From Nitrospira sp. CR1.1 (GTDB lineage Bacteria > Nitrospirota > Nitrospiria > Nitrospirales > Nitrospiraceae), in assembly GCA_014055465.1 (NCBI GenBank), contig WIAF01000008.1, forward strand, positions 62,001-126,000: DNA of 64,000 nucleotides. The letters are read 5' to 3'. Shown here piece after piece: positions 9,001 through 18,043 of this stretch. The notes beneath the pieces were generated by a model. The model searched no databases and was not told the DNA's origin. It was given only the letters and a program-made list of their open reading frames with translations. Every line of letters starts with the position of its first letter. Positions within the stretch are counted from its first letter, which is position 1. The position numbers and the translations under genes were made by a program.

Positions 9001-10031
9001 GCCTGGGTGAACATGTGGCCCAGGAGGTTCTGCGTCCGGCGCTGCATCGCACCGAGCAGGACTTTTCACGCCTTTGTCACGCCTTGCGCTCGCATTGGGT
9101 CACCACCCCGCCGGGGATGCAGGAGTCTTTCCTCGGCGAAACGGACGACCTGAAAGATCTTGAGCGGCTCCTGCGGGACGACCCGGACCTGCTGCGCTAC
9201 GACGTGGAGATCTATCCGGAACTCTGTTCCGTCTTCGGCCTCGATCCCGGCAGCATCGCCCTCAATCCCCGCGCCGCGCTGCACACCTGCAACCTGCAAA
9301 TCCAACTCATGGAGCAGGTCTATCTCGCGGTCAAGCTGGAAGAATTCCACAGCCATGCGCTCAATCGAGGATGGATGAACCTGTTCCGGCGCTGGACCTC
9401 CTCGGCCACGTTCCGGATGTTCTGGCCGACCGTGTGTAGCATGTACAGCCAGCCATTCGTCCGGTTTGCCGGCCAACATTTCACGCTCTCGATCGACCAG
9501 GTCGCGGCGCTGCAACCATTGGAACCGACCCGTGACCTCTCCTCATTGTTCCGTGAGTTGTTGATCGAATGGGCGTCTGTGCCTGACTATGCGGAGACGT
9601 TCTTACACGCACTGCAGCGGCCGTTGCCGCTGGAGGAAGTCACCGGCGGCTCGCCACCGCGACTCGCGGCCTGGCAGATGCGCCTGCCGGCCATCGAATC
9701 CCAGGCAGGACCGGTCGGCTCCGGTGAAATTCTGGCGGTCGTCGCCGTGACCAGGCTGTCCGTGACCGGACACCGGCTCGCCTTATATGGCTGGGTTCGT
9801 CCGGCCTACCGGGGATTGGGACTGGGGCATCACCTGTTCGGCAAGGCTATTGACGAACTGATGGAGGCCTATCATGGCCACAATCTGATCGTCGATTTAG
9901 GCCCGGACAATGCGGCCTGGGCCGGCACATCCATTCGCAATGTCGGATGGTTGCGGTTTTACGAGCAGTTAGGCTTTACGCGAGATCGCTCGGACCCGAT
10001 GCGTTTTCAGATGATCCGGGAGCTGCTATAG
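6030..10031 (+). CDS. Patatin-like phospholipase with membrane core and C-terminal GNAT domain
   Basis: I chose the ATG at 6030 (CAGGGAG 6 bp upstream); the frame is open for 93 bp more. The product is about 1333 residues. The N-terminal patatin part has the oxyanion loop SGGGIRSATFG (residues 72-82) and nucleophile elbow STVSGGGYIG (Ser105). A large hydrophobic insert with several membrane spans follows (about 170-600). The catalytic Asp lies in LSDGGHFENLG near residue 855. The last roughly 90 residues look like a GNAT acyl-CoA N-acetyltransferase fold (RPAYRGLGLGHHLF acetyl-CoA loop, FYEQLGF). The patatin family hydrolyses acyl esters of lipids with a Ser-Asp dyad. The fusion suggests linked lipid deacylation and acyl transfer at the membrane, which is inference. 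It has its own tandem-palindrome/sigma-54 leader. Confidence 0.88.
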   Translation: MTNPAPQKDTCLTLARILGEETELLHGPFADDHPLKVLERAAPSEASDKQYLDALTRHIHACHPKRAGLCLSGGGIRSATFGLGVLQSLARLQLLDKFDYLSTVSGGGYIGSWLTAWVHRHPRGLAGVIEDLNRTPKAGADEASLPVRWLRNYSNYLSPHLGFFSADSWTLLGIYLRNLHLTWLVLLPLLLMPLLAPRWIITLAQINPNGAAPPLVTASSLLVLGIGLAVIALIYLHLCRPTLREYRRDTWWHTLESQRWFLIACLCPLILSVMCLTTAWAWFRNGGGRPDHFTLSHAVLGGALIHTGSWLFSAVALKRFKPFTRWLFWETLAVAATGALGGWLLRAAIIKTADQLSVAAHTEWFATLAVPGVLTIFLLTATIFIGLASRFTEEQDREWWGRTGSWVLIVMVIWSGLCAIVIFGPGLIHWMTPKVAASVGGLSGLLTLVLGFSSRTTAQEQEERSQMNIISDLAVKAAAPVFMLCVCIALSLGASWQLDLLAHQYGLHLSNSTGDPKALEGTGWPDPWGHEQVLQRTPLWILFRFTVTVALLGLLMSGLININRFSLHAMYRNRLIRAYLGASRRRTERERSFNPFTGFDNLDNPAMGDVRFDDVRLARWMFDNAFAPETRALLDAFHARPTSSPAELDALIARLSQELSDAVARNTLDLVADDLRVGPACRTKVAALQQPDTAEGRQAATWFTMLFVNRLHRQAPRPLHLINIALNLVKGDNLAWQQRKAQSFTISALHSGSWNLGYRRSEEYGANRYLDQGLSLGTALAISGAAASPNMGYHSSSAVTFLLALFNIRLGWWLGNPGPAGADTYRRASPSISIQPLLAETFGLTDACHPYVYLSDGGHFENLGLYEMVLRRCHCILVVDAGCDPRLTFEDLGNAIRKIRIDLGIDIELNLDQIKRAEGARTSSRHHAIGTIRYDKVDDNATAGTLLYLKPSLTGNEPSDVQDYAARHSAFPHEPTSDQFFDEAQFESYRRLGEHVAQEVLRPALHRTEQDFSRLCHALRSHWVTTPPGMQESFLGETDDLKDLERLLRDDPDLLRYDVEIYPELCSVFGLDPGSIALNPRAALHTCNLQIQLMEQVYLAVKLEEFHSHALNRGWMNLFRRWTSSATFRMFWPTVCSMYSQPFVRFAGQHFTLSIDQVAALQPLEPTRDLSSLFRELLIEWASVPDYAETFLHALQRPLPLEEVTGGSPPRLAAWQMRLPAIESQAGPVGSGEILAVVAVTRLSVTGHRLALYGWVRPAYRGLGLGHHLFGKAIDELMEAYHGHNLIVDLGPDNAAWAGTSIRNVGWLRFYEQLGFTRDRSDPMRFQMIRELL

Positions 10032-10059
10032 GGCCGGGAAGGCGACAGGATCCGTTGCC

Positions 10060-10443
10060 TCAGGCAGAAGGCTGTTGCGCCGGTGAGAGCAGGAGAAGCA
10101 CTTGTTGAAGCAACAGCTCGCGGCTGAAGGGTTTCTCCAACACCCCGTGCGCGCCGAACGCTGTCGCAATTTTGAGGATATCGCATCCCTGTAGCGGCTG
10201 ACCCGAAATAGCCAGAATTTTTACGGGCGTCTGCGCATTGTGCAGCATCAGGATCGTTTCCAGACCATCCTGCACCGGCAAATACATGTCCAGGATCAGC
10301 AAATCCGGGACCTCACGCTCGATGGTCGCCATCGCCTCCCGGCCATCCTCGGCTTCGATCACACGATGTCCTTCCGCCTCCAGGACAGCCCGCAGCCACC
10401 CGCGAATTTGCTGGTTGTCATCCGCGATCAAAATCAGCGGCAT
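10060..10443 (-). CDS. Single-domain response regulator (CheY-like receiver)
   Basis: The ATG at 10443 has a strong AAGGAGG 7 bp upstream on the minus strand, so I prefer it to the longer frame that runs into the previous gene. The 127-residue product is one receiver domain: acidic pocket IADDN near the N-terminus, phosphoacceptor Asp in LLILDMYLP, Thr/Ser in LAISGQP and Lys in VLEKPFS. There is no output domain, so it probably acts in a phosphorelay or by protein contact. It is last in a minus-strand series behind a giant kinase and two NarL-type regulators, and starts 19 bp after the stop of the preceding one. Confidence 0.9.
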   Translation of the reverse strand: MPLILIADDNQQIRGWLRAVLEAEGHRVIEAEDGREAMATIEREVPDLLILDMYLPVQDGLETILMLHNAQTPVKILAISGQPLQGCDILKIATAFGAHGVLEKPFSRELLLQQVLLLLSPAQQPSA

Positions 10444-10462
10444 TAGGCGGCCCTCCTTGCCG

Positions 10463-11140
10463 TCATACACAGTGGCCTGACGGGATGGACCGACCCGGCA
10501 GAGCCCTGGCATAGAGCGTCGCCGCCTGCGTCCGTCTGGTGATCCCCAGTTTGGAGAAAATATTAGCCAGGTAGTTTTTCACGGTTTTATCGGAGAGGGC
10601 GAGGGCGGAGGCGATTTCCTTGTTCGTCTTGCCTTCAGCCACCAGGGGCAACAACCGGTATTCCTGGGGCGAAAGGGCGGCTAAAGACCTCGATGAGAAG
10701 CCGTTCGCCATGTCCTGCACTTCCTTGAGCACCCTGCCGATCAACTGGGGCGGGAGAAACGAATGACCACTCGCTACTCTGCGAATCGCATCCAGCCACA
10801 TGTCCACCGGGGCATCCTTGAGCAGGTATCCCTGCGCCCCTGCGACAATCGCCTCCTGGACGACGGCCGGGTCATCCTGAATACCGAGGAGGAGCACTCG
10901 CCGCGCAGGCTCGCGGGCGACCATCAGGCGGCAGGCCTCCACGCCGGACCGGTCGGGCAACCGGCTGTCCAACAACACCAGGTCGGGTTGCACCTGGTCC
11001 ACCAACTCAATCCCTTCGGCGGCCGACACCGCTTCTCCCACAACGCAAAATTCTGCCGCCCTGATGAATTGCTCCCGAATCCCCAGGCGCACCATCCAAC
11101 TATCATCGACTAACACAATGCGATAGCAAGGCAGCTGCAT
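10463..11140 (-). CDS. NarL/FixJ-family response regulator
   Basis: I chose the ATG at 11140 (GGGGGA upstream), giving 225 residues; an ATG at 11173 is also in frame. The N-terminal receiver has VDDS, phosphoacceptor Asp in LVLLDSRLP and the LLKDAP lysine. The C-terminal LuxR-type helix-turn-helix reads SPQEYRLL...GKTNKEIASAL...KTVKNYLANIFSKLG. It should be a DNA-binding regulator phosphorylated by a HisKA_3-type kinase, most simply the giant kinase encoded upstream on the same strand. A 125-bp gap without a gene separates it from the previous regulator, so it may have its own promoter. Confidence 0.92.
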   Translation of the reverse strand: MQLPCYRIVLVDDSWMVRLGIREQFIRAAEFCVVGEAVSAAEGIELVDQVQPDLVLLDSRLPDRSGVEACRLMVAREPARRVLLLGIQDDPAVVQEAIVAGAQGYLLKDAPVDMWLDAIRRVASGHSFLPPQLIGRVLKEVQDMANGFSSRSLAALSPQEYRLLPLVAEGKTNKEIASALALSDKTVKNYLANIFSKLGITRRTQAATLYARALPGRSIPSGHCV

Positions 11141-11298
11141 GCATCCCCCATCGTGACAAAACCGGCGCTTCATCAGCGCTACCAGTTTCGCCAGATTAGG
11201 GTTGTAGGAATATAGGCAGGAGGTGGATTTACACGTCAGTATTCGGCTGACGCGAAGTCAGGGAAGACTTCAAGGCTCCGAACGGGGAGAGAACAGGA

Positions 11299-11937
11299 CT
11301 AATCAATCAAGCGCGCTTCGATGGCATATCGGATCAGCTCTCCGGTGCTTTCGCAGGAAAGCTTTTCCAGGATCCTCGCACGGTAGGTACTAATGGTTTT
11401 CACGCTGAGGCAAAGTTCTTCCGCGATCACCGATACCGATTTGCCCTGTCCCAGCAACCGAAGGACTTGCAGTTCACGATCCGAGAGCCGCGCGTGAAGA
11501 TCCCCTTCCGTACCGGTCTCAAAGGCGTGCGCCAGTTGCTCGGCCAGGGCCGCGGTAATATATCGGCCGCCTTGCAAGATGCGGTTCACCGCCGCCAGCA
11601 ACTCTGACGGCGCGCTCTGCTTGGTGAGATAGCCGGCGGCTCCGGCCCTGATCGCCCGCATGGCGAATTCTTTCTCTGGATAGAGGCTCAACATCAGCAC
11701 GGACAACCGGGGCTGCAACAACTTGGCCTCCTTCAACACATCCAGACCGTGCTTGTCGGGCAGGGCAATGTCGAGAATCATCAGGTCCCAGGGCTCGCGA
11801 CGCAAGGCTTCCAGTGCCTTCTCCCCGGTCTCGGCCTCCAGAATTTCCGAACAGACCTGCTCATCCTCCAGCAGGTCACGCACCCCCCTGCGCACGACTG
11901 GATGATCATCGGCAATCAGGCAGCGACATTTACTCAT
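11299..11937 (-). CDS. NarL/FixJ-family response regulator, coupled to giant kinase
   Basis: The ATG at 11937 has GGAGGA upstream and overlaps the last 8 bp of the kinase gene, implying translational coupling. The 212-residue product has a receiver (IADDHPVVRRGV, phosphoacceptor Asp in LMILDIALPDKHG, Lys in YLTKQS) and a C-terminal LuxR helix-turn-helix (SDRELQVLRLLGQGKS...VKTISTYRARILEKL). This is the classical NarX/NarL-type pairing, so it is the most probable direct partner of the kinase. Its target genes cannot be read from the window. Confidence 0.94.
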   Translation of the reverse strand: MSKCRCLIADDHPVVRRGVRDLLEDEQVCSEILEAETGEKALEALRREPWDLMILDIALPDKHGLDVLKEAKLLQPRLSVLMLSLYPEKEFAMRAIRAGAAGYLTKQSAPSELLAAVNRILQGGRYITAALAEQLAHAFETGTEGDLHARLSDRELQVLRLLGQGKSVSVIAEELCLSVKTISTYRARILEKLSCESTGELIRYAIEARLID

Positions 11938-14900
11938 GAACCGCTTTCCTCCGTGGTCGGCGCGACACCGTCGCTCCTTGGCCTGTTCCACGCGCAGGCT
12001 CCGGTGGCGAACTGACCGGAATCACCACCTGCACGCAGGTTCCTGTCCCGGGGCTGGAGAAGATTTCAACCTGTCCGCCGAGTATCTCGACCCGCTCCCG
12101 TATGCCCCGCAAACCGAATCCTCCGGTCGGAGCCAGACCCGCCACATCGAAACCGATGCCGTCATCCTTCACCGTCATCCGCCACGCCTGCTGGTCACTC
12201 GTCATGGCGATGGCGACGTTCGTGGCGCGCGCATGACGGATCACATTAGTCAGCAATTCCTGAACGATGCGATAGAACGCGGTTTCCAGCGTGGGGAATC
12301 GCGACGGTCGGCGATCCCCTTGCTCGAACACCAGCGAGCAGCACAGCCCGGTTCGCGCCTGCACATCCGCGATCAAGGACTCCAACCCGGCTTTCAACCC
12401 TAACTCTTCCAGGACAGGAGGCCGGAGGGCTCGCACGATCTGACGAAGGCTGACAAACAGCAGATCTGTCGTCTCCAGGGCGCGGGCCAACCGCTCCTGA
12501 CTTCGAGGCCCCAATGCTTTCGGACGCGCGGCCACGCTGCGCTTGACGGATGCCAAATCGAATTTGAGCGACGTCAGCAATTGACCCAATTCGTCATGCA
12601 ACTCACGCGACAGCCGGCGGCGCTCGTTGGATTCAACCATTTGCAATTCCTGCGACATGGCCTGAAACCGCCGGTAGGCTTCTTCGAGCGAGGCGTAGGC
12701 GCGCTTGGGACCCGTGACATCGATCATCGCCCCGATCATTCGTATGGCCGTTCCCCCCTCGTCCCTCACGATGTGGGCCCGGTCCAGGAAATGACCGTAT
12801 GTGCCGTCGCGCAGCAGAAAGCGGTACTCTGCGGCGAGGGTCCGCACATCCGACCGGATGGCCTGCTGCACCATTTCCAGAATGGAGGCCTTGTCTTCGG
12901 GATGTAACCGCCTCGTCCAGGCGTCAATACTTGGTTCATGCTGAGGTTCGTACCCGAACTTTTCGCCGGCATTGGGACTCCACCAATGGTCGTTCGTCGT
13001 GAGATCCCAGTCCCATAACACATCATTAGTCGCCTGAGCCACGAGACGAAACCGCTCCTCGCTGAATCGGAGGAGCAGCTCCGTGCGCTTTCGCTCCGAC
13101 ATATCCCGAACCGTGGCGAAGTTATACTCCCGCCCTTCGAAGACCACGAAATTGGCCACGACCTCTACGGGATAGATCTCTCCCGATTTGGACCGGTGCT
13201 GCGTTTCCACGCGCTGACGACCGGTCACCCGAAGCTCCTGCCAGTGGCGGGCCCATGCCTCCATCTGATAATTGGGATCGAAATCCGGCACGGCCATTCG
13301 AAGCAATTCGTCCTTGGTATAGCCCATCCGTTCGCACGCGGCCGCATTCACGAACAACACGCGCGCCGCCTCGTCCACCCAGAACACCATGTCACCCGCC
13401 CGTTCAATGGCGAATTGCGTCAAATGCAACTGCGTCTCTGCCCGCTTCCGATCGGTGATATCCCGCATGAACGCGCAATAATATTCCCGGCCTTCGTGAA
13501 CCAGAAAATTGATGGTCGTGTCGATCTGAATCACGGCTCCATCTTTTTTCTGATGCCGGGATTCAAACGAGAAGGACTTTCTCAGTCTCACATTCTCCCA
13601 ATGCGTCCGCCAGGTCTCACGGGGAAAACTCGAATCGATGTCATGCACCGTCCTGGACAAGAGCTCCTCGCGGGTATAGCCCAGCATGGCGCATGCCGCC
13701 TCGTTGACATCCAGAATACGCGCCTCGGCATTGACCAGAAAGACCGCGTCCACCGCCTGCTGAATGGAAAACCGGGTGAGGCGCAGCGCATGCTCCGTCC
13801 GCTTCCGTTCGATGGCGAGGCAAGCCAGATACGATGCGCGCGCAACCATAGGCGCTTCTTCGGTCCACTGGGCGGGGGTCTGGTTGTAGATGGCGAAGGT
13901 GCCCAGGAGTTTGCCGGCCGCCGAGATGATCGGGGTCGACCAACAGGCCCGAAGACCGTGCGCCAGCGCGAGGTCGCGAAAGTCCGCCCAGAACGGATGA
14001 CTGGCAATATCCTTCACCACCACCTGTTGACCGGTGAATGCGGCCGTGCCGCACGACCCGCATGCAGGACCGATGGCCATCCCATCCAACGCCTGGACAT
14101 AGGACTCGGGGAGACTGGGACCGGCGCCATAGCGCAAATGGGCGTCATCGTCCTCCAGCAACAGGACGGAGCAGAGCACGCCGCTGAACAGGCCCTCCAT
14201 CATAAGGCAAATTTCTGCCAGCACCGCCGACAACGGCGCATCCGATCCCATCATCTCCAACACGCGTGTTTCCGAGGCCAGCATCTGCTCGACCTTCTTG
14301 CGCTCGGTGATGTCTCGCCCCACACCCGTGACCCCGATGACCCGCCCCTGCACATCCCGATACGGAGCGCCGCTCCAATGGTAAAGCATGGTCCGGCCAT
14401 CCTTCGCCTGCAGATGGCCTTCCAGTTGCGCGTAGCCCTTCACGTAGGCTTCCTGAATGGCGGCGGCGGTTTTCTCCGCTTCATCGGAGGGAACCATTTC
14501 AAGAGCCGGCTTCCCCTGCAATTCCTCCCGCGTATAGCCCGTCACCGTTTCCAATCGCCGGTTCCATTTGGACACCCGCGCCTCGAGGTCCAACGCAAAA
14601 ATCACGTCAGGGACGGTCTCCATGATCGTCTGGAGATTACTGAGCGCCTCGTCGCGCTCGCGCTCAGACTGCTTGCGCGCGCTGATATCGGTGATCGTCC
14701 CGACCATGCGCAGCGGACGTCCATCCGGCTCTCTGGCGACGACTTTCCCGCGATTGAGATACCATCGAAACTCGCCGGATTTCCGCCGCAATCGAACTTC
14801 GATTTCCTGCACCGGAGTACGGCCATCCACATGTGCCTGTAAGATGTCCGTGGCGCGCGCCACGTCCTCGGGATGCACCAGCGCGGCAAAGAAGCGAGGA

Positions 14901-17890
14901 GAGGGTGTGACCTCTTCGAGCTGATACCCGAGTAATCGAATCCATTGCGGGCTGTAGCACACCTCATCGGTGCGCATATCCCAGTCCCAGATGCCGTCAT
15001 TGGTCGCCTCAATGGCAAAGTGGAACCGCTCCTCACTGGACCGGAGCGCGCGCTCGGCCGATTTCCGTTCGGTGATATCCCGCACGAATGCGAAATGGCA
15101 TTCGACCCCGTCGTAGCGGATAAAGTTCACGTTCACGTCGACCGGAATCAGACGGCCGTCTTTGGCGCGATGATAACTCTCAAATGCAACTCTGCTCCGC
15201 CCCCTGGTCTGCTCCCAAAAGGCCGGCCAGGCATCCGCCTGAAAGGACGGATTGATGTCATGGACCCTCATCCGGAGGAATTCCTCTTTCGAGTAGCCCA
15301 ACATGGAACAGGCTGAATCGTTCACATCCAGCAATTCCGCGCCGGCACCCACCCAATAAATAGCTTCCGTCGCATGGTCAACCGTGTACTTGGCCAGCTG
15401 GAGCGCCGCTTCCGTCCGCTTCCGTTCGGTGATGTCCTGTACCATCGCCAGGGTATACAGGGGCGTGCCGGCCTCGTCGCAAATGACAGACACACCCACC
15501 TGCGCCCAGACGACACGCCCATCTTTCCTGAGGTATCGCTTCTCACATACATCAGAGCCGCGTGTTCCGGCCAGTAACGTCTGGCTCCGATCGAGATTCG
15601 GTCCCAGATCGTCCGGATGCGTGAGCGATTGAAACGTGCGGGCCAGGAGTTCCGGCTCTGAGTAGCCGAGAATCTTGCAGAGGGCCTGGTTGACCTCCTG
15701 AATGCGGCCGCTCACGTCGGCGATGGACATCCCCACCGCCGCATTGCGGTAGGCAGCACGGAGTCGTTCTTCGCTGGTTCGTCGGGCCTGTTCCGCTTGC
15801 TTGCTTTCCGTGATGTCCTTCACATAGACCACGCGTGACACCGGCACCCCATGGGCATCCCGGATGAGCATGACCTCGACCAGCACGGGAAAGAGGCTTC
15901 CATCCTTGCGCCGGTGAATGGATTCGAACGTCAGGCCGCCTGTTTCATCAATGCGCCGGATTCGCTCCAGCAGGGCGGCATGTTCCTGAGGAGGATAGAT
16001 GCAGCAGATGGGTTGGCCGGCCAATTCCTCCGCGCGATACCCGCATTGGCGCGCGAACGCAGGATTCACGGCCAGAAAGGTATTGGTCGCCAAATCCGCA
16101 TGGGCAAGACCGAGCTGCGCCTGGTCAAAGACCTGTTGCCAGCGTCGCGCCCCGTCCTCCGCCTGCTTACGCTCAGTAATATCCGTGGTTGCTCCGACCA
16201 TGCGGTAGGCACGGCCCTGCTCATCCCATAAGGCCTGCGCGCGTGTCTGAACCCATCGATAGGTTCCATCCTTGTGCAACACCCGGCATTGCACGTCGTA
16301 GGGTAGACGGCGTTCAAAATGTGTCTGTATTTCGGCCTTCACCCGCTCCACATCGTCAGGATGCACCCGATTGAAGAACGAGGACTCGTGATCCGGCAAT
16401 TCGTCCTCGGCAAACCCCAGCAATGCCTTCCAGCGAGCGGACAGCACGGCCTGGCCGGTGATCACATTCCAATCCCAGATGCCGTCGGAGGACCCTCGAA
16501 GCGCCAGGGCATACCGTTCTTCGCTTTCTTTGAGCTGTTGCTCCGCAAGGTGACGTCCCAGTTCACTGCCGGCACGGCCGGCGGCCACCCGCAGCAACGC
16601 TTCCGCCCGTTGGGCATCCTTCAGCGGTGTCCGGCCGAGCAGGGCGATCCAGCCGATTGGCGCCCCGCTCGGCGAGGGCAGTGTCAGAGCCATGTACGAC
16701 TCAATCGATAGGTGGCGAAGCGCATCGTCCTGGGGAAACAGGGCCTGCACGCCGGATGGAAAGTGGCAGAATTCTTCACGGAGCACATGTTCGCAGGGCG
16801 TCCCTCCGAGGTCATACTCCAGCGGCTCAAGACGCCCCTCCGGACCCCATCCGGCCACGGACTGCGAGCGCTGCCCCCCGGGCAACGGTCGGAGACAGTA
16901 TCCGTAGTCAGCCCCGACCGTGCGAGCCAATGTCTCTATAAGCTCCTGAAGGAAGGCTTTCCCCGTGAGACGGGTGGTGCGCGCCATCAGCCGCAGCACC
17001 TCCTCATTCCGTTTCTGTACTGTGAGATCCCGCACCGACACGATTCCGCCGATCCGGTCTCCACGGAAGAAGCGCGGGACATGGTTCCAGCGCACCTGCA
17101 GGAAGGAGCCATGGCTGTTCATAAACACATCGTCCTGCCTGAGCAGCGTCGCGCCGCTCAGGCAGGCATTCATCAGTTCACACGATCCCGCCTGAGCCTC
17201 GCACCCGCCCGAGCCATGACGATGCACGCAATCATGCAACGACCGACCCGTGAGAACAGACGCCGGAACGCCCAACAGTTCTTCCGCCTCTCGATTCGCG
17301 TGGAGAATCCGCCCGCTGCGGTCGATCACGAACGCCGCTTCCGCCACGTTCGCCACCTGTTCTTCCACCGGCGGCGCTTCGAGGGAGGATTGGCCGGACC
17401 TCAGCATCCGGAGTTCCAGGAGGGCTGCGGTTTGACGCGCTAATCGTCGAATGGTCAGGCCGTCCACATCGGTCACCGGCCGCGAGACAGCATCCATCAC
17501 GGCGATCGTTCCCACCGCATACCCGTCGCTGGTCACAATCGGCGCTCCGCAATAAAACCTGACAAACGGATGTGCGCGCACCAAGGCATGGGATGAGAAG
17601 CGAGCATCGGCTTGCGCATCCTCGATCACTACCGGCTCGACCCCCTGAATGGTAAACGAGCACAGCCCGCACGCGCGGTCGGTCTGGCTGACATCCAGGC
17701 CGATCGCGGCTTTCACCCACTGCCGGTTGTGGTCGATGAAGGTAATGGCGGCAACCGGCGCCTTATAGAGTGACGCGGCCAGGTGCACGAGATCGTCAAA
17801 GTCGGTTTCCGGGGGAGAATCGAGAATGCGGTAGCGATGCAGCGCGCCTACGCGCGCGGTTTCATCGGCAGGCAGAGTATGCGTCCCCAT
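11930..17890 (-). CDS. Giant multi-PAS/GAF sensor histidine kinase (HisKA_3)
   Basis: The 1986-residue protein starts at ATG 17890. In order I count: an N-terminal GAF (about 20-160, with the CGLCSFTI motif of this GAF class), PAS, a probable second GAF, six PAS domains, a GAF (about 1200-1365, with CGSCGTAAFTG), three PAS domains, then HisKA_3 with the phosphorylatable His in RRRLSRELHDELGQ (about residue 1765) and a NarX-type HATPase_c with DDGIGFD and GFGLRGIRER. That is about ten PAS and three GAF domains and no membrane segment, so it should be a cytoplasmic integrator of several small-molecule or redox cues. Its gene overlaps a NarL-type regulator by 8 bp, its likely substrate. Nearly every PAS is followed by a DITERK-like linker, which points to growth by internal duplication. 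Confidence 0.95.
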   Translation of the reverse strand: MGTHTLPADETARVGALHRYRILDSPPETDFDDLVHLAASLYKAPVAAITFIDHNRQWVKAAIGLDVSQTDRACGLCSFTIQGVEPVVIEDAQADARFSSHALVRAHPFVRFYCGAPIVTSDGYAVGTIAVMDAVSRPVTDVDGLTIRRLARQTAALLELRMLRSGQSSLEAPPVEEQVANVAEAAFVIDRSGRILHANREAEELLGVPASVLTGRSLHDCVHRHGSGGCEAQAGSCELMNACLSGATLLRQDDVFMNSHGSFLQVRWNHVPRFFRGDRIGGIVSVRDLTVQKRNEEVLRLMARTTRLTGKAFLQELIETLARTVGADYGYCLRPLPGGQRSQSVAGWGPEGRLEPLEYDLGGTPCEHVLREEFCHFPSGVQALFPQDDALRHLSIESYMALTLPSPSGAPIGWIALLGRTPLKDAQRAEALLRVAAGRAGSELGRHLAEQQLKESEERYALALRGSSDGIWDWNVITGQAVLSARWKALLGFAEDELPDHESSFFNRVHPDDVERVKAEIQTHFERRLPYDVQCRVLHKDGTYRWVQTRAQALWDEQGRAYRMVGATTDITERKQAEDGARRWQQVFDQAQLGLAHADLATNTFLAVNPAFARQCGYRAEELAGQPICCIYPPQEHAALLERIRRIDETGGLTFESIHRRKDGSLFPVLVEVMLIRDAHGVPVSRVVYVKDITESKQAEQARRTSEERLRAAYRNAAVGMSIADVSGRIQEVNQALCKILGYSEPELLARTFQSLTHPDDLGPNLDRSQTLLAGTRGSDVCEKRYLRKDGRVVWAQVGVSVICDEAGTPLYTLAMVQDITERKRTEAALQLAKYTVDHATEAIYWVGAGAELLDVNDSACSMLGYSKEEFLRMRVHDINPSFQADAWPAFWEQTRGRSRVAFESYHRAKDGRLIPVDVNVNFIRYDGVECHFAFVRDITERKSAERALRSSEERFHFAIEATNDGIWDWDMRTDEVCYSPQWIRLLGYQLEEVTPSPRFFAALVHPEDVARATDILQAHVDGRTPVQEIEVRLRRKSGEFRWYLNRGKVVAREPDGRPLRMVGTITDISARKQSERERDEALSNLQTIMETVPDVIFALDLEARVSKWNRRLETVTGYTREELQGKPALEMVPSDEAEKTAAAIQEAYVKGYAQLEGHLQAKDGRTMLYHWSGAPYRDVQGRVIGVTGVGRDITERKKVEQMLASETRVLEMMGSDAPLSAVLAEICLMMEGLFSGVLCSVLLLEDDDAHLRYGAGPSLPESYVQALDGMAIGPACGSCGTAAFTGQQVVVKDIASHPFWADFRDLALAHGLRACWSTPIISAAGKLLGTFAIYNQTPAQWTEEAPMVARASYLACLAIERKRTEHALRLTRFSIQQAVDAVFLVNAEARILDVNEAACAMLGYTREELLSRTVHDIDSSFPRETWRTHWENVRLRKSFSFESRHQKKDGAVIQIDTTINFLVHEGREYYCAFMRDITDRKRAETQLHLTQFAIERAGDMVFWVDEAARVLFVNAAACERMGYTKDELLRMAVPDFDPNYQMEAWARHWQELRVTGRQRVETQHRSKSGEIYPVEVVANFVVFEGREYNFATVRDMSERKRTELLLRFSEERFRLVAQATNDVLWDWDLTTNDHWWSPNAGEKFGYEPQHEPSIDAWTRRLHPEDKASILEMVQQAIRSDVRTLAAEYRFLLRDGTYGHFLDRAHIVRDEGGTAIRMIGAMIDVTGPKRAYASLEEAYRRFQAMSQELQMVESNERRRLSRELHDELGQLLTSLKFDLASVKRSVAARPKALGPRSQERLARALETTDLLFVSLRQIVRALRPPVLEELGLKAGLESLIADVQARTGLCCSLVFEQGDRRPSRFPTLETAFYRIVQELLTNVIRHARATNVAIAMTSDQQAWRMTVKDDGIGFDVAGLAPTGGFGLRGIRERVEILGGQVEIFSSPGTGTCVQVVIPVSSPPEPARGTGQGATVSRRPRRKAVHE

Positions 17891-18043
17891 GCGTGAGCTC
17901 CCACGCGCGAGAAATTGAACCGGTCGTGTTCACAAACCGGGCCGAGTCATATCACAAATCCCCAAGATGGACCAGGGCCCTATGAAATGGCTTGCCCCAC
18001 CCCTGTTCGGCCCCACGAGATGAGTCGCACCCGGGATCTCCGG

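Noticed and set aside
11930..17890. Tandem DNA repeat
   Set aside because: Repeated short motifs are the coding traces of about ten PAS domains (linker DITERK-like). They differ at the base level and are protein-domain repeats, not a DNA repeat array.
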